Assembly (NCBI RefSeq): GCF_011440275.1
Contig: NZ_JAAOIV010000012.1
Location: 1-64,000, forward strand
Direction: 5' to 3'
From: Metallococcus carri
GTDB lineage: Bacteria > Actinomycetota > Actinomycetes > Actinomycetales > Dermatophilaceae
Length of the DNA stretch: 64,000 nucleotides
Shown piece after piece: positions 42,129-51,345 of the stretch. Under the pieces are notes generated by a model, which saw nothing but the letters and a program-made list of their open reading frames with translations, made no database searches and had not been told where the DNA came from. The stretch's first letter is position 1. Each line of letters begins with the position of its first letter. The position numbers were made by a program, and so were the translations under genes.

Positions 42129-43568
42129 ATGACCGACAGCCCAACGGTCTCGGTGAACGGGACCAGCTACAGCCTGCACGGCACACCACCGTGGATGTCC
42201 CTGCTCGATTTTGTCCGCTCCCAAGGCCTGACCGGCGCGAAAGAGGGATGCGCCGAAGGCGAGTGCGGTGCCTGCTCAGTGCTCGTGGTCCGGCCCGACG
42301 GTGACCAGGCCAGCCGGTGGACCGCGCTCAACGCCTGCCTCACCCCGGCGGTCGCCTTCGCCAGCCAGGAGGTCGTCACCTCCGAGGGCCTGGGTGAGCC
42401 GGACGCGCTGCACCCCGTGCAGCATGAGATGGCCGTGCGTGGTGGCTCCCAATGTGGTTACTGCACACCGGGATTCATCTGCAGTATGGCGTCCGAGTAC
42501 TACCGCCCCGGTCGCGAAGGGCATGGCGAGGGCGATGCCGAGCACGGTGCCAACGGTTTCGACATCCACTCCCTCTCGGGCAACCTGTGCCGCTGCACCG
42601 GATATCGGCCGATCCGGGACGCAGCCTTCGCCCTGGGGTCGCCGGAGACCGACGACCGGTTCGCAGCGCGGTGTGCCGCGCCGGCCCCTGCTCACCCGAC
42701 TGCTGAAGTCACGGTCGACGGTGCGACCTTCCTGCGCCCCGGCACGCTCGATGAGGCACTGGCTGCGCTGAGCGCCCACCCCGACGCGGTGCTGGTCGCC
42801 GGCTCGACCGACTGGGGAGTGGAGGCCAACCTGCGCGGGTCGCGCGCGGCATACCTCATCGGGATCGACCGGCTCGACGAACTGCGCGAGCTCACCATCG
42901 GCGAGGACGCCATCCAGATCGGTGCTGCGCTGACGTTGTCGGAGATCGAACGCCAGCTTGAGGGTCGAATCCCGTTGCTGGACAAGCTGTTTCCGCAGTT
43001 CGCGTCCCGGTTGATCCGCAATGGCGCAACCATCGGCGGCAACCTCGGCACCGGTTCGCCGATCGGTGACACTCCACCGGCCCTGCTCGCGCTCGAAGCA
43101 TCGCTGGTGCTCGCCGGGCCAGGTGGTGAGCGCACCGTGCCCCTGGCCGACTACTTCACCGGTTATCGACAGACCGTGTGCGCGCCGGACGAACTCATCA
43201 AGGCCGCGCGGATCCCGTTGCCGCTCAGCCCGATCACCGCCTTCCACAAGATCGCCAAGCGACGCTTCGACGACATCTCGAGCGTCGCGGTCGGCCTCGC
43301 GCTTGAGACAGAGGCCGGCGTCATCAGCAAGGCCCGAATCGGCCTCGGCGGAGTCGCCGCCACGCCCATCCGCGCCCTAGCCACTGAGGCCGCGCTCGAA
43401 GGATCACCGTGGTCCCGGGAGACCTTCGTGCGGGCGGCGGGCGTCCTGCGCGAGGAAGGCACGCCGATGGACGACCACCGCGCCAGCTCGGCATACCGCA
43501 AGGCGATGCTCGGCACCGCTCTGCTGCGGTTGCACCGCGACGAAAGCCCCCAGGAGGCCACCGCATGA
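42129..43568 (+). CDS. xdhA: Xanthine dehydrogenase small subunit (2Fe-2S and FAD)
   Basis: A 479-residue protein joining two modules. The ferredoxin part (about 1-80) has C41, C46 and C49 in CAEGECGAC; the second cluster domain has QCGYCTPGF and NLCRCTGYRPI. From about 200 the FAD domain follows with VLVAGSTDWG and the FAD-binding NGATIGGNLGTGSPIGD. It passes electrons from the molybdenum site to NAD+ during oxidation of hypoxanthine and xanthine to urate. GGAGGG lies just upstream of ATG 42129. It is the first gene of a six-gene operon. Confidence 0.95.
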   Translation: MTDSPTVSVNGTSYSLHGTPPWMSLLDFVRSQGLTGAKEGCAEGECGACSVLVVRPDGDQASRWTALNACLTPAVAFASQEVVTSEGLGEPDALHPVQHEMAVRGGSQCGYCTPGFICSMASEYYRPGREGHGEGDAEHGANGFDIHSLSGNLCRCTGYRPIRDAAFALGSPETDDRFAARCAAPAPAHPTAEVTVDGATFLRPGTLDEALAALSAHPDAVLVAGSTDWGVEANLRGSRAAYLIGIDRLDELRELTIGEDAIQIGAALTLSEIERQLEGRIPLLDKLFPQFASRLIRNGATIGGNLGTGSPIGDTPPALLALEASLVLAGPGGERTVPLADYFTGYRQTVCAPDELIKAARIPLPLSPITAFHKIAKRRFDDISSVAVGLALETEAGVISKARIGLGGVAATPIRALATEAALEGSPWSRETFVRAAGVLREEGTPMDDHRASSAYRKAMLGTALLRLHRDESPQEATA

Positions 43569-45982
43569 GCTCCCTGTCTGAACGTCCGAGCAAACCCGTT
43601 GTCGGACAAGAGATTCCACACGAGGCCGCCAGCCAGCATGTGACCGGGCGCGCGCTCTACACGGACGACCTGGTCGTGCGGCACCCCGGCATACTGCACG
43701 CGCATCCGGTGCAGTCAACCGTCGCGCACGCGAAGGTGACCCGGCTCGACGTCGAGCCCGCGCTGCGCGTGCCCGGGGTGGTCCGGGTGCTCACCGCCGC
43801 CGATGTCCCGGGGGTCAACGACGCCGGGATCAAGCACGACGAGCCGCTCTTCCCCGACGAGGTGATGTTCCACGGCCACGCGATCTGCTGGGTGCTCGGC
43901 GAAACCCTGGAAGCGGCCCGGCTCGGCGCGGCGGCGGTCGAGGTCGATTACGAGCCACTGCCAGCCCTGATGACCGTGCCCGAAGCCATTGCGGCAGAAA
44001 GCTTTCAGGGCGCTCAGCCCCTCATGGAGCGCGGTGATGTGTCCGCGGGATTTGCCCGGGCGACGCGCGTCTTCAGCGGGGAGTTCGAGTTCGCCGGTCA
44101 GGAGCACTTCTATCTCGAGACGCACTGCTCGCTCGCGGTGGTCGACGAGAACGGCCAGATCTTCATCCAGAGCAGCACCCAACACCCCAGTGAGACCCAG
44201 GACATCGTGTCGCACGTCCTCGGTGTGCCGGGTCACGCGGTGACCGTGCAATGCCTGCGGATGGGCGGCGGTTTCGGCGGCAAGGAGATGCAGCCGCACG
44301 GTTTCGCCGCCATCGCGGCGCTTGGTGCGACCCTCACCGGTCGGCCAGTTCGGTTGCGGCTCAACCGAACTCAAGACATGACCATGTCCGGCAAGCGGCA
44401 TGGGTTCCACGCCACCTGGCGCGTCGGCTTCGACGACGAGGGCCGAGTGCAGGCGCTGGACACGACCATCACCGCCGACGGTGGCTGGAGTCTCGACCTG
44501 TCCGAGCCGGTGCTCGCGCGGGCGCTGTGTCATCTGGACAACGCCTATTGGATCCCCGAATTCCGCGCCCTCGGGCGGATTGCCAAGACCCACAAGACCT
44601 CCCAGACCGCCTTCCGCGGTTTCGGCGGTCCGCAGGGGATGCTCGTCTTCGAGGACATCCTCGGGCGCTGCGCCCCCGCGCTCGGCATACCGGCACACGA
44701 GCTGCGTCGGCGCAATTTCTACACCGACGGCCAGTCCACGCCATACGGCCAGCCGGTCCGGCATGCCTCCCGGGCCGCGACCTGTTGGGAGCAGGTATGG
44801 CGCGACGGCGACCTGGAGACGCGACTCGCCGAGGTCCAGCGCTTCAACGACAGCCACGAAGACATCAAGCGCGGCCTGGCGATCACGCCGGTGAAATTCG
44901 GGATCTCCTTCAACCTCACCGCGTTCAACCAGGGTGGGGCGCTCGTGCTCGTCTACAAGGACGGGTCGGTGCTGATCAACCACGGCGGCACCGAGATGGG
45001 TCAGGGCCTGCACACCAAGATGCTGCAGGTCGCCGCCACCGCGCTCGGGCTGCCGCTGTCGAAGGTGCGGCTCGCGCCGACCCGAACCGACAAGGTGCCT
45101 AACACCTCGGCCACCGCCGCATCCTCAGGTGCCGACCTCAACGGCGGGGCGGTGAAGAACGCGTGCGAGCAGATCATCGAGCGGTTGCGAGTGGTGGCAA
45201 GCGGCAAGCTCGGCGTGCCCGCGGCGGACATCCGGTTCGCCGACGGCGTGGTCAGCGGGCTCGGCACCAAGGCGACGATCGAGTGGGACGAACTGGTGAA
45301 AGCCGCCTATTTCCAACGGGTTCAGCTGTCAGCGGCCGGTTACTACCGCACCGAGGGGCTGCACTGGGACTCCTCGGTGATGCAGGGCTCGCCGTTCAAA
45401 TACTTCGCCTATGGCGTGGCTGCGACCGAGGTCGAGGTCGACGGCCTCACCGGTGCCTACACGACCCGGCGGGTGGACATCGTGCACGACGTGGGCGACT
45501 CGCTGTCGCCGCTGGTGGACATCGGCCAGGTTGAGGGCGGCTTCGTGCAGGGCGCGGGCTGGCTGACCCTGGAGGACCTGCGGTGGGACACCTCCGACCG
45601 GCCAACCCGTGGTCGCCTTGCCACCCAGGCCGCCTCGACCTACAAGCTGCCGAGCTTCTCGGAGGTGCCGGCCGAGTTCAACGTCCGGCTGCTCGAGGAT
45701 GCGCACGAGGACGGCGCGGTCTACGGCTCCAAGGCGGTCGGCGAGCCCCCGCTGATGCTGGCCTTCTCGGTGCGCGAGGCACTCCGCCAGGCCGCCGCGG
45801 CCTTCGGCGCTCCTGGGGTGTGCGTCGACCTCGCCTCGCCGGCGACCCCCGAAGCCGTCTATTGGGCGATCGAGTCCGCGCGCGCCGGTGGGTGGACGCC
45901 CGACGACGATGTTGCGGTCGATCACGCGCGCACCGCGGGCGACCGGCACCCGGACTCCGAGCGCGAAACTGTCGGAGTCTGA
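43565..45982 (+). CDS. xdhB: Xanthine dehydrogenase molybdopterin-binding subunit
   Basis: An 805-residue catalytic subunit. The Moco-binding loop RMGGGFGGKEMQ is at about 230-241. TAFRGFGGPQGM carries the Arg that orients purines. The segment GSKAVGEPPLMLAFSVREAL includes the active-site Glu that starts hydroxylation. The N-terminus IPHEAASQHVTGRALYTDD is that of XdhB. Start overlaps xdhA by ATGA. The length is normal for two-subunit bacterial enzymes. Confidence 0.95.
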   Translation: MSSLSERPSKPVVGQEIPHEAASQHVTGRALYTDDLVVRHPGILHAHPVQSTVAHAKVTRLDVEPALRVPGVVRVLTAADVPGVNDAGIKHDEPLFPDEVMFHGHAICWVLGETLEAARLGAAAVEVDYEPLPALMTVPEAIAAESFQGAQPLMERGDVSAGFARATRVFSGEFEFAGQEHFYLETHCSLAVVDENGQIFIQSSTQHPSETQDIVSHVLGVPGHAVTVQCLRMGGGFGGKEMQPHGFAAIAALGATLTGRPVRLRLNRTQDMTMSGKRHGFHATWRVGFDDEGRVQALDTTITADGGWSLDLSEPVLARALCHLDNAYWIPEFRALGRIAKTHKTSQTAFRGFGGPQGMLVFEDILGRCAPALGIPAHELRRRNFYTDGQSTPYGQPVRHASRAATCWEQVWRDGDLETRLAEVQRFNDSHEDIKRGLAITPVKFGISFNLTAFNQGGALVLVYKDGSVLINHGGTEMGQGLHTKMLQVAATALGLPLSKVRLAPTRTDKVPNTSATAASSGADLNGGAVKNACEQIIERLRVVASGKLGVPAADIRFADGVVSGLGTKATIEWDELVKAAYFQRVQLSAAGYYRTEGLHWDSSVMQGSPFKYFAYGVAATEVEVDGLTGAYTTRRVDIVHDVGDSLSPLVDIGQVEGGFVQGAGWLTLEDLRWDTSDRPTRGRLATQAASTYKLPSFSEVPAEFNVRLLEDAHEDGAVYGSKAVGEPPLMLAFSVREALRQAAAAFGAPGVCVDLASPATPEAVYWAIESARAGGWTPDDDVAVDHARTAGDRHPDSERETVGV

Positions 45983-45983
45983 G

Positions 45984-46790
45984 ATGGATTGGTATGCCGC
46001 GCTCGGTCACCTGCGGTCCGCGCGTCGCCCCGCAGTGCTGGTCACGCTGACGGCCGTGCGGGGCCATGCGCCTCGGGCGGCGGGCGCCAAGATGGTGGTC
46101 GGCACCGACGAGACCTGGGACTCGATCGGCGGCGGCAACCTCGAGCAGGTGGCGATCAGCCGCGCCCGCGAACTCATCACCGGCGGCTCGGTGGACCCCC
46201 AGACCCTGACGATTCCGTTGTCGGACAAGGCATCTGGCGAGTTCGGACAGCAGTGCTGCGGGGGAGAGGTGTCGATCCTGCTCGAGCCGGTGCCGGTCCG
46301 GCCGTCGATTGCGATCTTCGGCATGGGCCATGTCGGGCTGGAGCTCGCCCACATCTTGGCCCGGCATCCGGTGGAACTGCACCTGGTCGACTCGCGACCG
46401 CACGCGGCGGCAGCTTTCGCGGTCACCGACGCGATCGCGCAGGTGGTGACCCACGACTCGCCGGTCCCCGAGCTGGTGCTCGGCGAAGTTCCGCCCGGCA
46501 CCCACGTGCTCGTGCTCACCCACGACCACGCCGAAGACGCCGCCATCTGTGACGCTGCGCTCAGGTGCGAGCACCTGGCATCCGTCGGGCTGATCGGATC
46601 CCGGGCGAAGTGGTCACGCTTCCGCAAGGCGTTGCTCGAGCAGGGACACGACGAGGCGCGCGTGGACGGCATACGGACTCCGATCGGTGACCCGGCGATC
46701 GGCGGCAAGGCGCCGGCGATGATCGCACTGAGCGTGGCGGCCGAGCTCACAGCCGCGCTGTGGCCGCAGGCCGAGCGGGTCCAGCGATGA
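45984..46790 (+). CDS. xdhC: Xanthine dehydrogenase accessory protein XdhC
   Basis: A 268-residue chaperone that binds molybdenum cofactor and promotes its sulfuration and insertion into XdhB. The N-terminal XdhC_CoxI part has VRGHAPRAAGAKMVV and the EFGQQCCGGEVSILLE segment, whose two Cys are conserved in the family. The Rossmann part reads IFGMGHVGLELAHIL. GIRTPIGDPAIGGKAPAMIALSVAAEL closes the protein. It starts one base after the xdhB stop. Confidence 0.93.
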   Translation: MDWYAALGHLRSARRPAVLVTLTAVRGHAPRAAGAKMVVGTDETWDSIGGGNLEQVAISRARELITGGSVDPQTLTIPLSDKASGEFGQQCCGGEVSILLEPVPVRPSIAIFGMGHVGLELAHILARHPVELHLVDSRPHAAAAFAVTDAIAQVVTHDSPVPELVLGEVPPGTHVLVLTHDHAEDAAICDAALRCEHLASVGLIGSRAKWSRFRKALLEQGHDEARVDGIRTPIGDPAIGGKAPAMIALSVAAELTAALWPQAERVQR

Positions 46791-48082
46791 GGATCTTCCG
46801 TGCGACCGTTCTGGACACTCCGGACGACCCGTTCACGGGAGGTGCGCTGCGCGTCGATCATGATGGCGGGATTGCCGTTGAGCACGACGGAATCGTTTGT
46901 GCGAGAGGCGGATTCGCTGACGTCGTTCGGGACTATCCCGACGCCGAGGTCGTCGACCTGCGCCCTGGACTGCTGCTGCCGGGCTTCGTCGACACCCACG
47001 TGCACCTGCCTCAGGTGCGGGTCATCGGCGCGCTCGGGATGCCGTTGCTGGACTGGCTCGACAAGTGCGCCCTCCCCGAGGAGGCGCGGATGGCCGACCC
47101 GGCATACGCCCGGGCCGTCGGCGCGGAGATCCTGCGCGGGCTGGTCGCCGCGGGCACGACGAGCGCGCTGGTCTTCGGGGCGCACTTCCGCCCGGCGATG
47201 GAGGCTTTCGCCGACGCAGTGCACGAGAGCGGGTTGCGGATCACGACGGGTCTCGTGGTCGCCGATCGTGTGCTGCCCGAGTCGCTGCTGACCACTCCGC
47301 AGCGGGCGTATGACGATGCCGTCGCCCTCGCCGACGCCTGGGCTGACACGGGTCTGCGGTATGCCGTGACGCCGCGCTTCTCGCTGTCGTCGTCATCGGA
47401 GCTGCTGGACGCCTGCGGTGCGGTCGCCTATGCCCGGCCGGATGTTTTCGTGACCTCGCATGTCAACGAGAACCCGGTCGAGGTGGAGCGGGTGCGGGAA
47501 CTGCATGGCACGGACTACGTGTCGACCTACGAGAAGTACGGATTGCTCGGTGGCTCAACGGTGCTCGCGCACAACGTGCACCCCAGTGACGACGAGCTGC
47601 GGTTGCTCGCGGCGCGCCGCACCAGCGTGGCGCACTGCCCGACGAGCAATAGCGCGCTGGGCAGCGGACTGTTCCCGCTGCGCCGGCACCGGCTGGCCGG
47701 CGTGCGGGTGGCGCTCGGCAGCGATGTCGGTGCCGGGACCGGGCTGTCGCTGTTGAAGGAGGGCTTGCAGGCCTACTTCATGCAGCAGCTGCTCGGCAAC
47801 CAGGGTGAACCGCTGACCGCGGCCCACCTGCTGCACCTGGCCACCGCCGCGGGTGCCGACGCACTCGGGCTGCACCAGGTCGGCGACCTGTCGGTGGGCA
47901 AGGAATTCGACGCGGTCTGGGTGTCGCCGCGGAGCGATGGTGTGCTGGCCGGTGCGCTGGAGCACGCCAAGGACGCCGAGGACGCGCTGGCCAAGGTCTT
48001 CGCACTCGGCACCGACGCCGACCTGGGGGGAGTCTGGATCGGCGGTCAGGTGCCGCTGGCCCGGCATACACTCGTTCCGTGA
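46787..48082 (+). CDS. guaD: Guanine deaminase
   Basis: A 431-residue amidohydrolase converting guanine to xanthine, the substrate of the dehydrogenase encoded just upstream. PGFVDTHVHLPQVRVIG holds the first two metal His. TSHVNENPVEVERVRELHG, LAHNVHPSDDEL and GSDVGAGTGLSLL complete the zinc site and the purine pocket. It overlaps xdhC and the following iclR by ATGA/GTGA. The context leaves little doubt about the substrate. Confidence 0.94.
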   Translation: MRIFRATVLDTPDDPFTGGALRVDHDGGIAVEHDGIVCARGGFADVVRDYPDAEVVDLRPGLLLPGFVDTHVHLPQVRVIGALGMPLLDWLDKCALPEEARMADPAYARAVGAEILRGLVAAGTTSALVFGAHFRPAMEAFADAVHESGLRITTGLVVADRVLPESLLTTPQRAYDDAVALADAWADTGLRYAVTPRFSLSSSSELLDACGAVAYARPDVFVTSHVNENPVEVERVRELHGTDYVSTYEKYGLLGGSTVLAHNVHPSDDELRLLAARRTSVAHCPTSNSALGSGLFPLRRHRLAGVRVALGSDVGAGTGLSLLKEGLQAYFMQQLLGNQGEPLTAAHLLHLATAAGADALGLHQVGDLSVGKEFDAVWVSPRSDGVLAGALEHAKDAEDALAKVFALGTDADLGGVWIGGQVPLARHTLVP

Positions 48083-48852
48083 CGCAAGAGCAGACTTCCG
48101 CGGCGCGAGAGACCCGCAGCAAGGGCGTGCAGTCGCTCGGGCGCGCGTTCGTCGTGCTGGAGACCATGGCCGACGCCGGCGGGGTGGTGGGGCTCTCGCA
48201 GCTGGCGACCATGGCGCAGATGCCGCTGCCGACCATCCACCGGATCGTGCGCACGCTCGTCGACCTCGGCTATGTCCGGCAGGAGGCGAACCGGGAATAT
48301 TCGTTGGGGCCCAAGCTGATTCGCCTCGGTGACGTCACCTCGCAGATGGTCGGACGGTGGGCCCGGCCGCAGCTGGAGGAGGTCGTGCGCCGGCTCGGGG
48401 AGTCGGCCAATGTCGCTCAACTCGACGGCGACCGAGTCGTCTACATCGGTCAGGTCATGCCCTCGCACAACTCGATGCGGATGTTCACCGAGGTCGGGCG
48501 GGCGGTGCTGCCGCACGCCACGGGCGTCGGCAAGGCGATCATGGCGACGATGACCGCGGACGAGGTCGATGCGCTGCTCGACCGCACCGGTATGCCGTCC
48601 CGCACCGAGCACACCATCACCGACCGGGACGCCTTCCACGCCGAGCTCGACGCGACCCGTGAGCGGGGTTATGCGCTCGACGAGCAGGAGCAGGAGCTTG
48701 GGGTGCGCTGCGTCGCGGTGTCGGTGCCGGCCCCGGGTCGGCGGCTCGCGCTGTCGGTCTCTGGCCCGCTCACCCGGATGACTGATGCGGTCGTCAGCGA
48801 GGCGCTCGCGCCCTTGCACGAAGCCGCCGAGCGGATCGCCCACCAGTTGTGA
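48079..48852 (+). CDS. IclR family regulator of the purine island
   Basis: A 257-residue IclR protein, 257 residues from GTG 48079. The winged helix spans about 15-80: SLGRAFVVLETMADAGGVVG, then LPTIHRIVRTLVDLGYV as the recognition helix. The effector domain follows with LGESANVAQLDGDRVVYIG and the end LGVRCVAVSVPAP. It is embedded in the xdh operon, and two similar palindromes precede the two arms of the island. I infer that it is an AllR-like repressor responding to a urate or allantoin-pathway metabolite such as glyoxylate. Confidence 0.87.
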   Translation: MTQEQTSAARETRSKGVQSLGRAFVVLETMADAGGVVGLSQLATMAQMPLPTIHRIVRTLVDLGYVRQEANREYSLGPKLIRLGDVTSQMVGRWARPQLEEVVRRLGESANVAQLDGDRVVYIGQVMPSHNSMRMFTEVGRAVLPHATGVGKAIMATMTADEVDALLDRTGMPSRTEHTITDRDAFHAELDATRERGYALDEQEQELGVRCVAVSVPAPGRRLALSVSGPLTRMTDAVVSEALAPLHEAAERIAHQL

Positions 48853-50144
48853 GTCCGAGCCCGCTCGCCGAGGTGCTGTCCGCTGCGGGCGATCGGCACG
48901 GTGTGCCGGGCGCCGTGCTCGGCATCGCCCGCGGTGATTCGCTGGAGGTGCACACGCACGGCGTGCTCAACACCGCGACCGGCGCTGCGGTGCAACGGGA
49001 TTCGATGTTTCACGCCGGATCCATCACCAAGCCGTGGACCGCCACCCAGGTGCTGCAACTGGCCGGGGAAGGGGGGTTGGATCTCGACCAATCGATCCGC
49101 GAGCTCGTGCCCGATGCCCCGATCGACGACCGCATCACCGTGCGGCAGCTGTTGAACCACACCAGTGGCCTCGACGGCGACCGCTTCGACGACACCGGGC
49201 GAGGCGACGATGCCCTGGCGCGCTATGTCGCCACCCTGGCTGGCGCCGAGCAGATCACGGCGCCAGGCACGGGTTATTCGTATTGCAATGCGGGCTTCGC
49301 GCTGCTCGGGCATCTGGTCGCCACGCTCGACGGCACGACCTGGGAGGAGACGGTGCGCCGCCGGTTCACCGAACCCCTCGGGCTGGAACACACCTTCACC
49401 CTCCCGGAGGACGCGATCCTGCACTCGGCCGCCGTCGGCCACACCGGCACGCCGCCGCGCCCGGTTCACACCTGGCAGCTGCCGCGCAGCATGGGCCCGG
49501 CCGGGCTGCTCTGCCTGAGTGCGCAGGACCTGGTGCGGTTCGCGCTCGAGGTGGGTCGGGCTCCGGCATACGCCTCTATGCTCGAGCCGCAGGTGCCGAT
49601 CCCGGTGACCAGCGACGGCTCGACCGACGTCGGTCTCGGCTGGCGGATCTACGCGATCGGCGGGCGCGAGTTCTTCGGCCACGACGGCATGACGATCGGG
49701 CAATGCGCCTTCCTGCGGGTGGCCGCCGACGCGCCCGAGGCGGTGTGTCTCTTCATAAATCTCGACACCTCCGCCGCGGCGGCGCGCGAGGTGCTCGACG
49801 CGGCATACGAGCAGATATGGCGGGTAAAGGCGCCGGATCTGCCTGCGCCACAAGGCGATTCGTACGATCGGGGCGTGCTCGGTCACTACGAACGAGCCGG
49901 ACTCTCCTTCGATCTTGTCGAACGGGGCGACGGTCTCGTGCTCGAGCTGCGGGCCACGGGAGCGCGGCTGGCGATCGCCGAACGGCCTTACGAAGAATAC
50001 GAGGTCCGACCGAGCGGTGAGCAATTCGTCGCGAGATCGGGACCGGAGCAGAACTGGCAGCCGCTGAGCTTCGGCCGGCTGCCCGACGGACGGGGCTATC
50101 TCTTCTCGGGTGGGCGGCTGACGCCGCGCGTGCCCCCGGGGTGA
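48849..50144 (+). CDS. Serine hydrolase of the beta-lactamase/class C family
   Basis: A 431-residue protein with the class C penicillin-binding fold. The SxxK motif is HAGSITKPWT (Ser and Lys), the second motif is GYSYCNAGF in YxN form, and FFGHDGMTIG gives the third HxG motif. A C-terminal domain of about 100 residues follows. There is no signal peptide, so it acts in the cytoplasm, which argues against cell-wall action and fits an esterase or amidase. It is coupled to the purine iclR by GTGA overlap, yet no purine step needs such an enzyme. Confidence 0.82.
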   Translation: MSPSPLAEVLSAAGDRHGVPGAVLGIARGDSLEVHTHGVLNTATGAAVQRDSMFHAGSITKPWTATQVLQLAGEGGLDLDQSIRELVPDAPIDDRITVRQLLNHTSGLDGDRFDDTGRGDDALARYVATLAGAEQITAPGTGYSYCNAGFALLGHLVATLDGTTWEETVRRRFTEPLGLEHTFTLPEDAILHSAAVGHTGTPPRPVHTWQLPRSMGPAGLLCLSAQDLVRFALEVGRAPAYASMLEPQVPIPVTSDGSTDVGLGWRIYAIGGREFFGHDGMTIGQCAFLRVAADAPEAVCLFINLDTSAAAAREVLDAAYEQIWRVKAPDLPAPQGDSYDRGVLGHYERAGLSFDLVERGDGLVLELRATGARLAIAERPYEEYEVRPSGEQFVARSGPEQNWQPLSFGRLPDGRGYLFSGGRLTPRVPPG

Positions 50145-50158
50145 GGCAGGCTGGAGAC

Positions 50159-50995
50159 ATGAGTTTGCCGACCTACACCCTCAATGACGGAACGACGCTG
50201 CCCGCGATCGGCTTCGGCACCTATCCACTCAAGGGCGACGACGGCATCGCCGCGATGGTGAGCGCGCTCGAGGTCGGGTATCGACTGCTCGACTCCGCCG
50301 TCAACTACGAGAACGAACGCGAGGTCGGGGAGGCACTGCGCCGCTCCGGGCTGCCGCGCGACGAGGTGCGCCTGACGACCAAGATCCCAGGCCGCTTCCA
50401 CGCCTACGACCTGGCCCGGCAGTCGCTGCGCGACTCCGCGACGGCGTTCGGCGTCGACGTGCTGGACCTGGCGCTGATCCACTGGCCGAACCCGAGCCGC
50501 GGACTGTATGGCGAAGCCTGGCGCGCGCTCGTCGACGCCCAGCAGCGCGGACAGGTGCGCACCATCGGCGTCAGCAATTTCACCGCCGAGCACCTGCAAC
50601 GCATCATCGACGAGACCGGTGTCACGCCCGCCGTGAACCAGATCGAGTTGCACCCCTACTTCCCGCAGACGCAGATGCTGCAGGTCCACCGCGACCTCGG
50701 CATCCAGACTGAGGCGTGGAGCCCGCTCGGCAAGCGGGACAAGCCGTATGAGGAGCCGGTGGTCGCGAAAATCGCTGAGGCGCATGGGGTTTCGCCGGCT
50801 CAGGTGGTGCTGCGGTGGCATGTGGAGATCGGCTCGCTGCCGCTGCCGAAGTCCTCGACGCCGGAGCGGCAGCGCGAGAACCTCGACGTCGGTGGTTTCT
50901 CGTTGAGCGCCGACGAGGTCGCGGCGATCACCGCGCTCGGCAAGGACGATGGACGCCTCTTCGGCGGCGACCCCGACACTCACGAAGAGCTCTAG
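50159..50995 (+). CDS. Aldo/keto reductase, 2,5-diketo-gluconate reductase type
   Basis: A 278-residue NADPH-dependent reductase with the AKR barrel. The catalytic tetrad is visible: Asp and Tyr in LLDSAVNYENE, Lys in LTTKIPG and His in LALIHWPNP. The cofactor loop SLPLPKSSTPERQRENLDV is complete. ATG 50159 with GGAG nearby is preferred to GTG 50141, though the latter would overlap the upstream stop. It is the last gene of the long purine transcript; the substrate is unknown. Confidence 0.9.
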   Translation: MSLPTYTLNDGTTLPAIGFGTYPLKGDDGIAAMVSALEVGYRLLDSAVNYENEREVGEALRRSGLPRDEVRLTTKIPGRFHAYDLARQSLRDSATAFGVDVLDLALIHWPNPSRGLYGEAWRALVDAQQRGQVRTIGVSNFTAEHLQRIIDETGVTPAVNQIELHPYFPQTQMLQVHRDLGIQTEAWSPLGKRDKPYEEPVVAKIAEAHGVSPAQVVLRWHVEIGSLPLPKSSTPERQRENLDVGGFSLSADEVAAITALGKDDGRLFGGDPDTHEEL

Positions 50996-51008
50996 CCCGC
51001 CCAACTTC

Positions 51009-51345
51009 GTTGGTTGAGCAAGGCCCCCTCCCGCCGGTTGAGCAGACCCCTCCCTCGCTGGTTGAGCAAGCGGAGGAGCGAAGCGGGGGAGCGCGTCGAA
51101 ACCATGCTGGCGGGGCTGGGTGGCGGGAGCGGCGGCCCACTTCGGGATGCGCCCCAACGGGAGCGGCGCCTTCGGCGCGTGCGGCGCCGCCGCCCAGCGC
51201 CCGCCGGAGCATCCCTCCAGCGGGCCGCCTACCTCCCGCCATCTGGCCGAACTGGTGGCCTGAGCGCGCAATCGGCAAGAGGGTGCGGCTCTCCCTGGTG
51301 CACCGGGTTTCGAGGCGGCCTCGTCCCTCGGCCTTCCTCAACCGG
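51009..51345. repeat. GGTTGAGC-family repeats in the 50996-51337 gap
   Basis: From 51009 to 51104, four GGTTGAGC starts are followed by a complete unit ending GCGCGTCGAAACCA. At 51303-51345 a shorter inverted unit, GGGTTTCGAGGCGGCC...CCTCAACCGG, supplies the stop codon of the GH13 gene on the minus strand. The part between (51105-51302) holds no gene that I can support. Confidence 0.75.
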
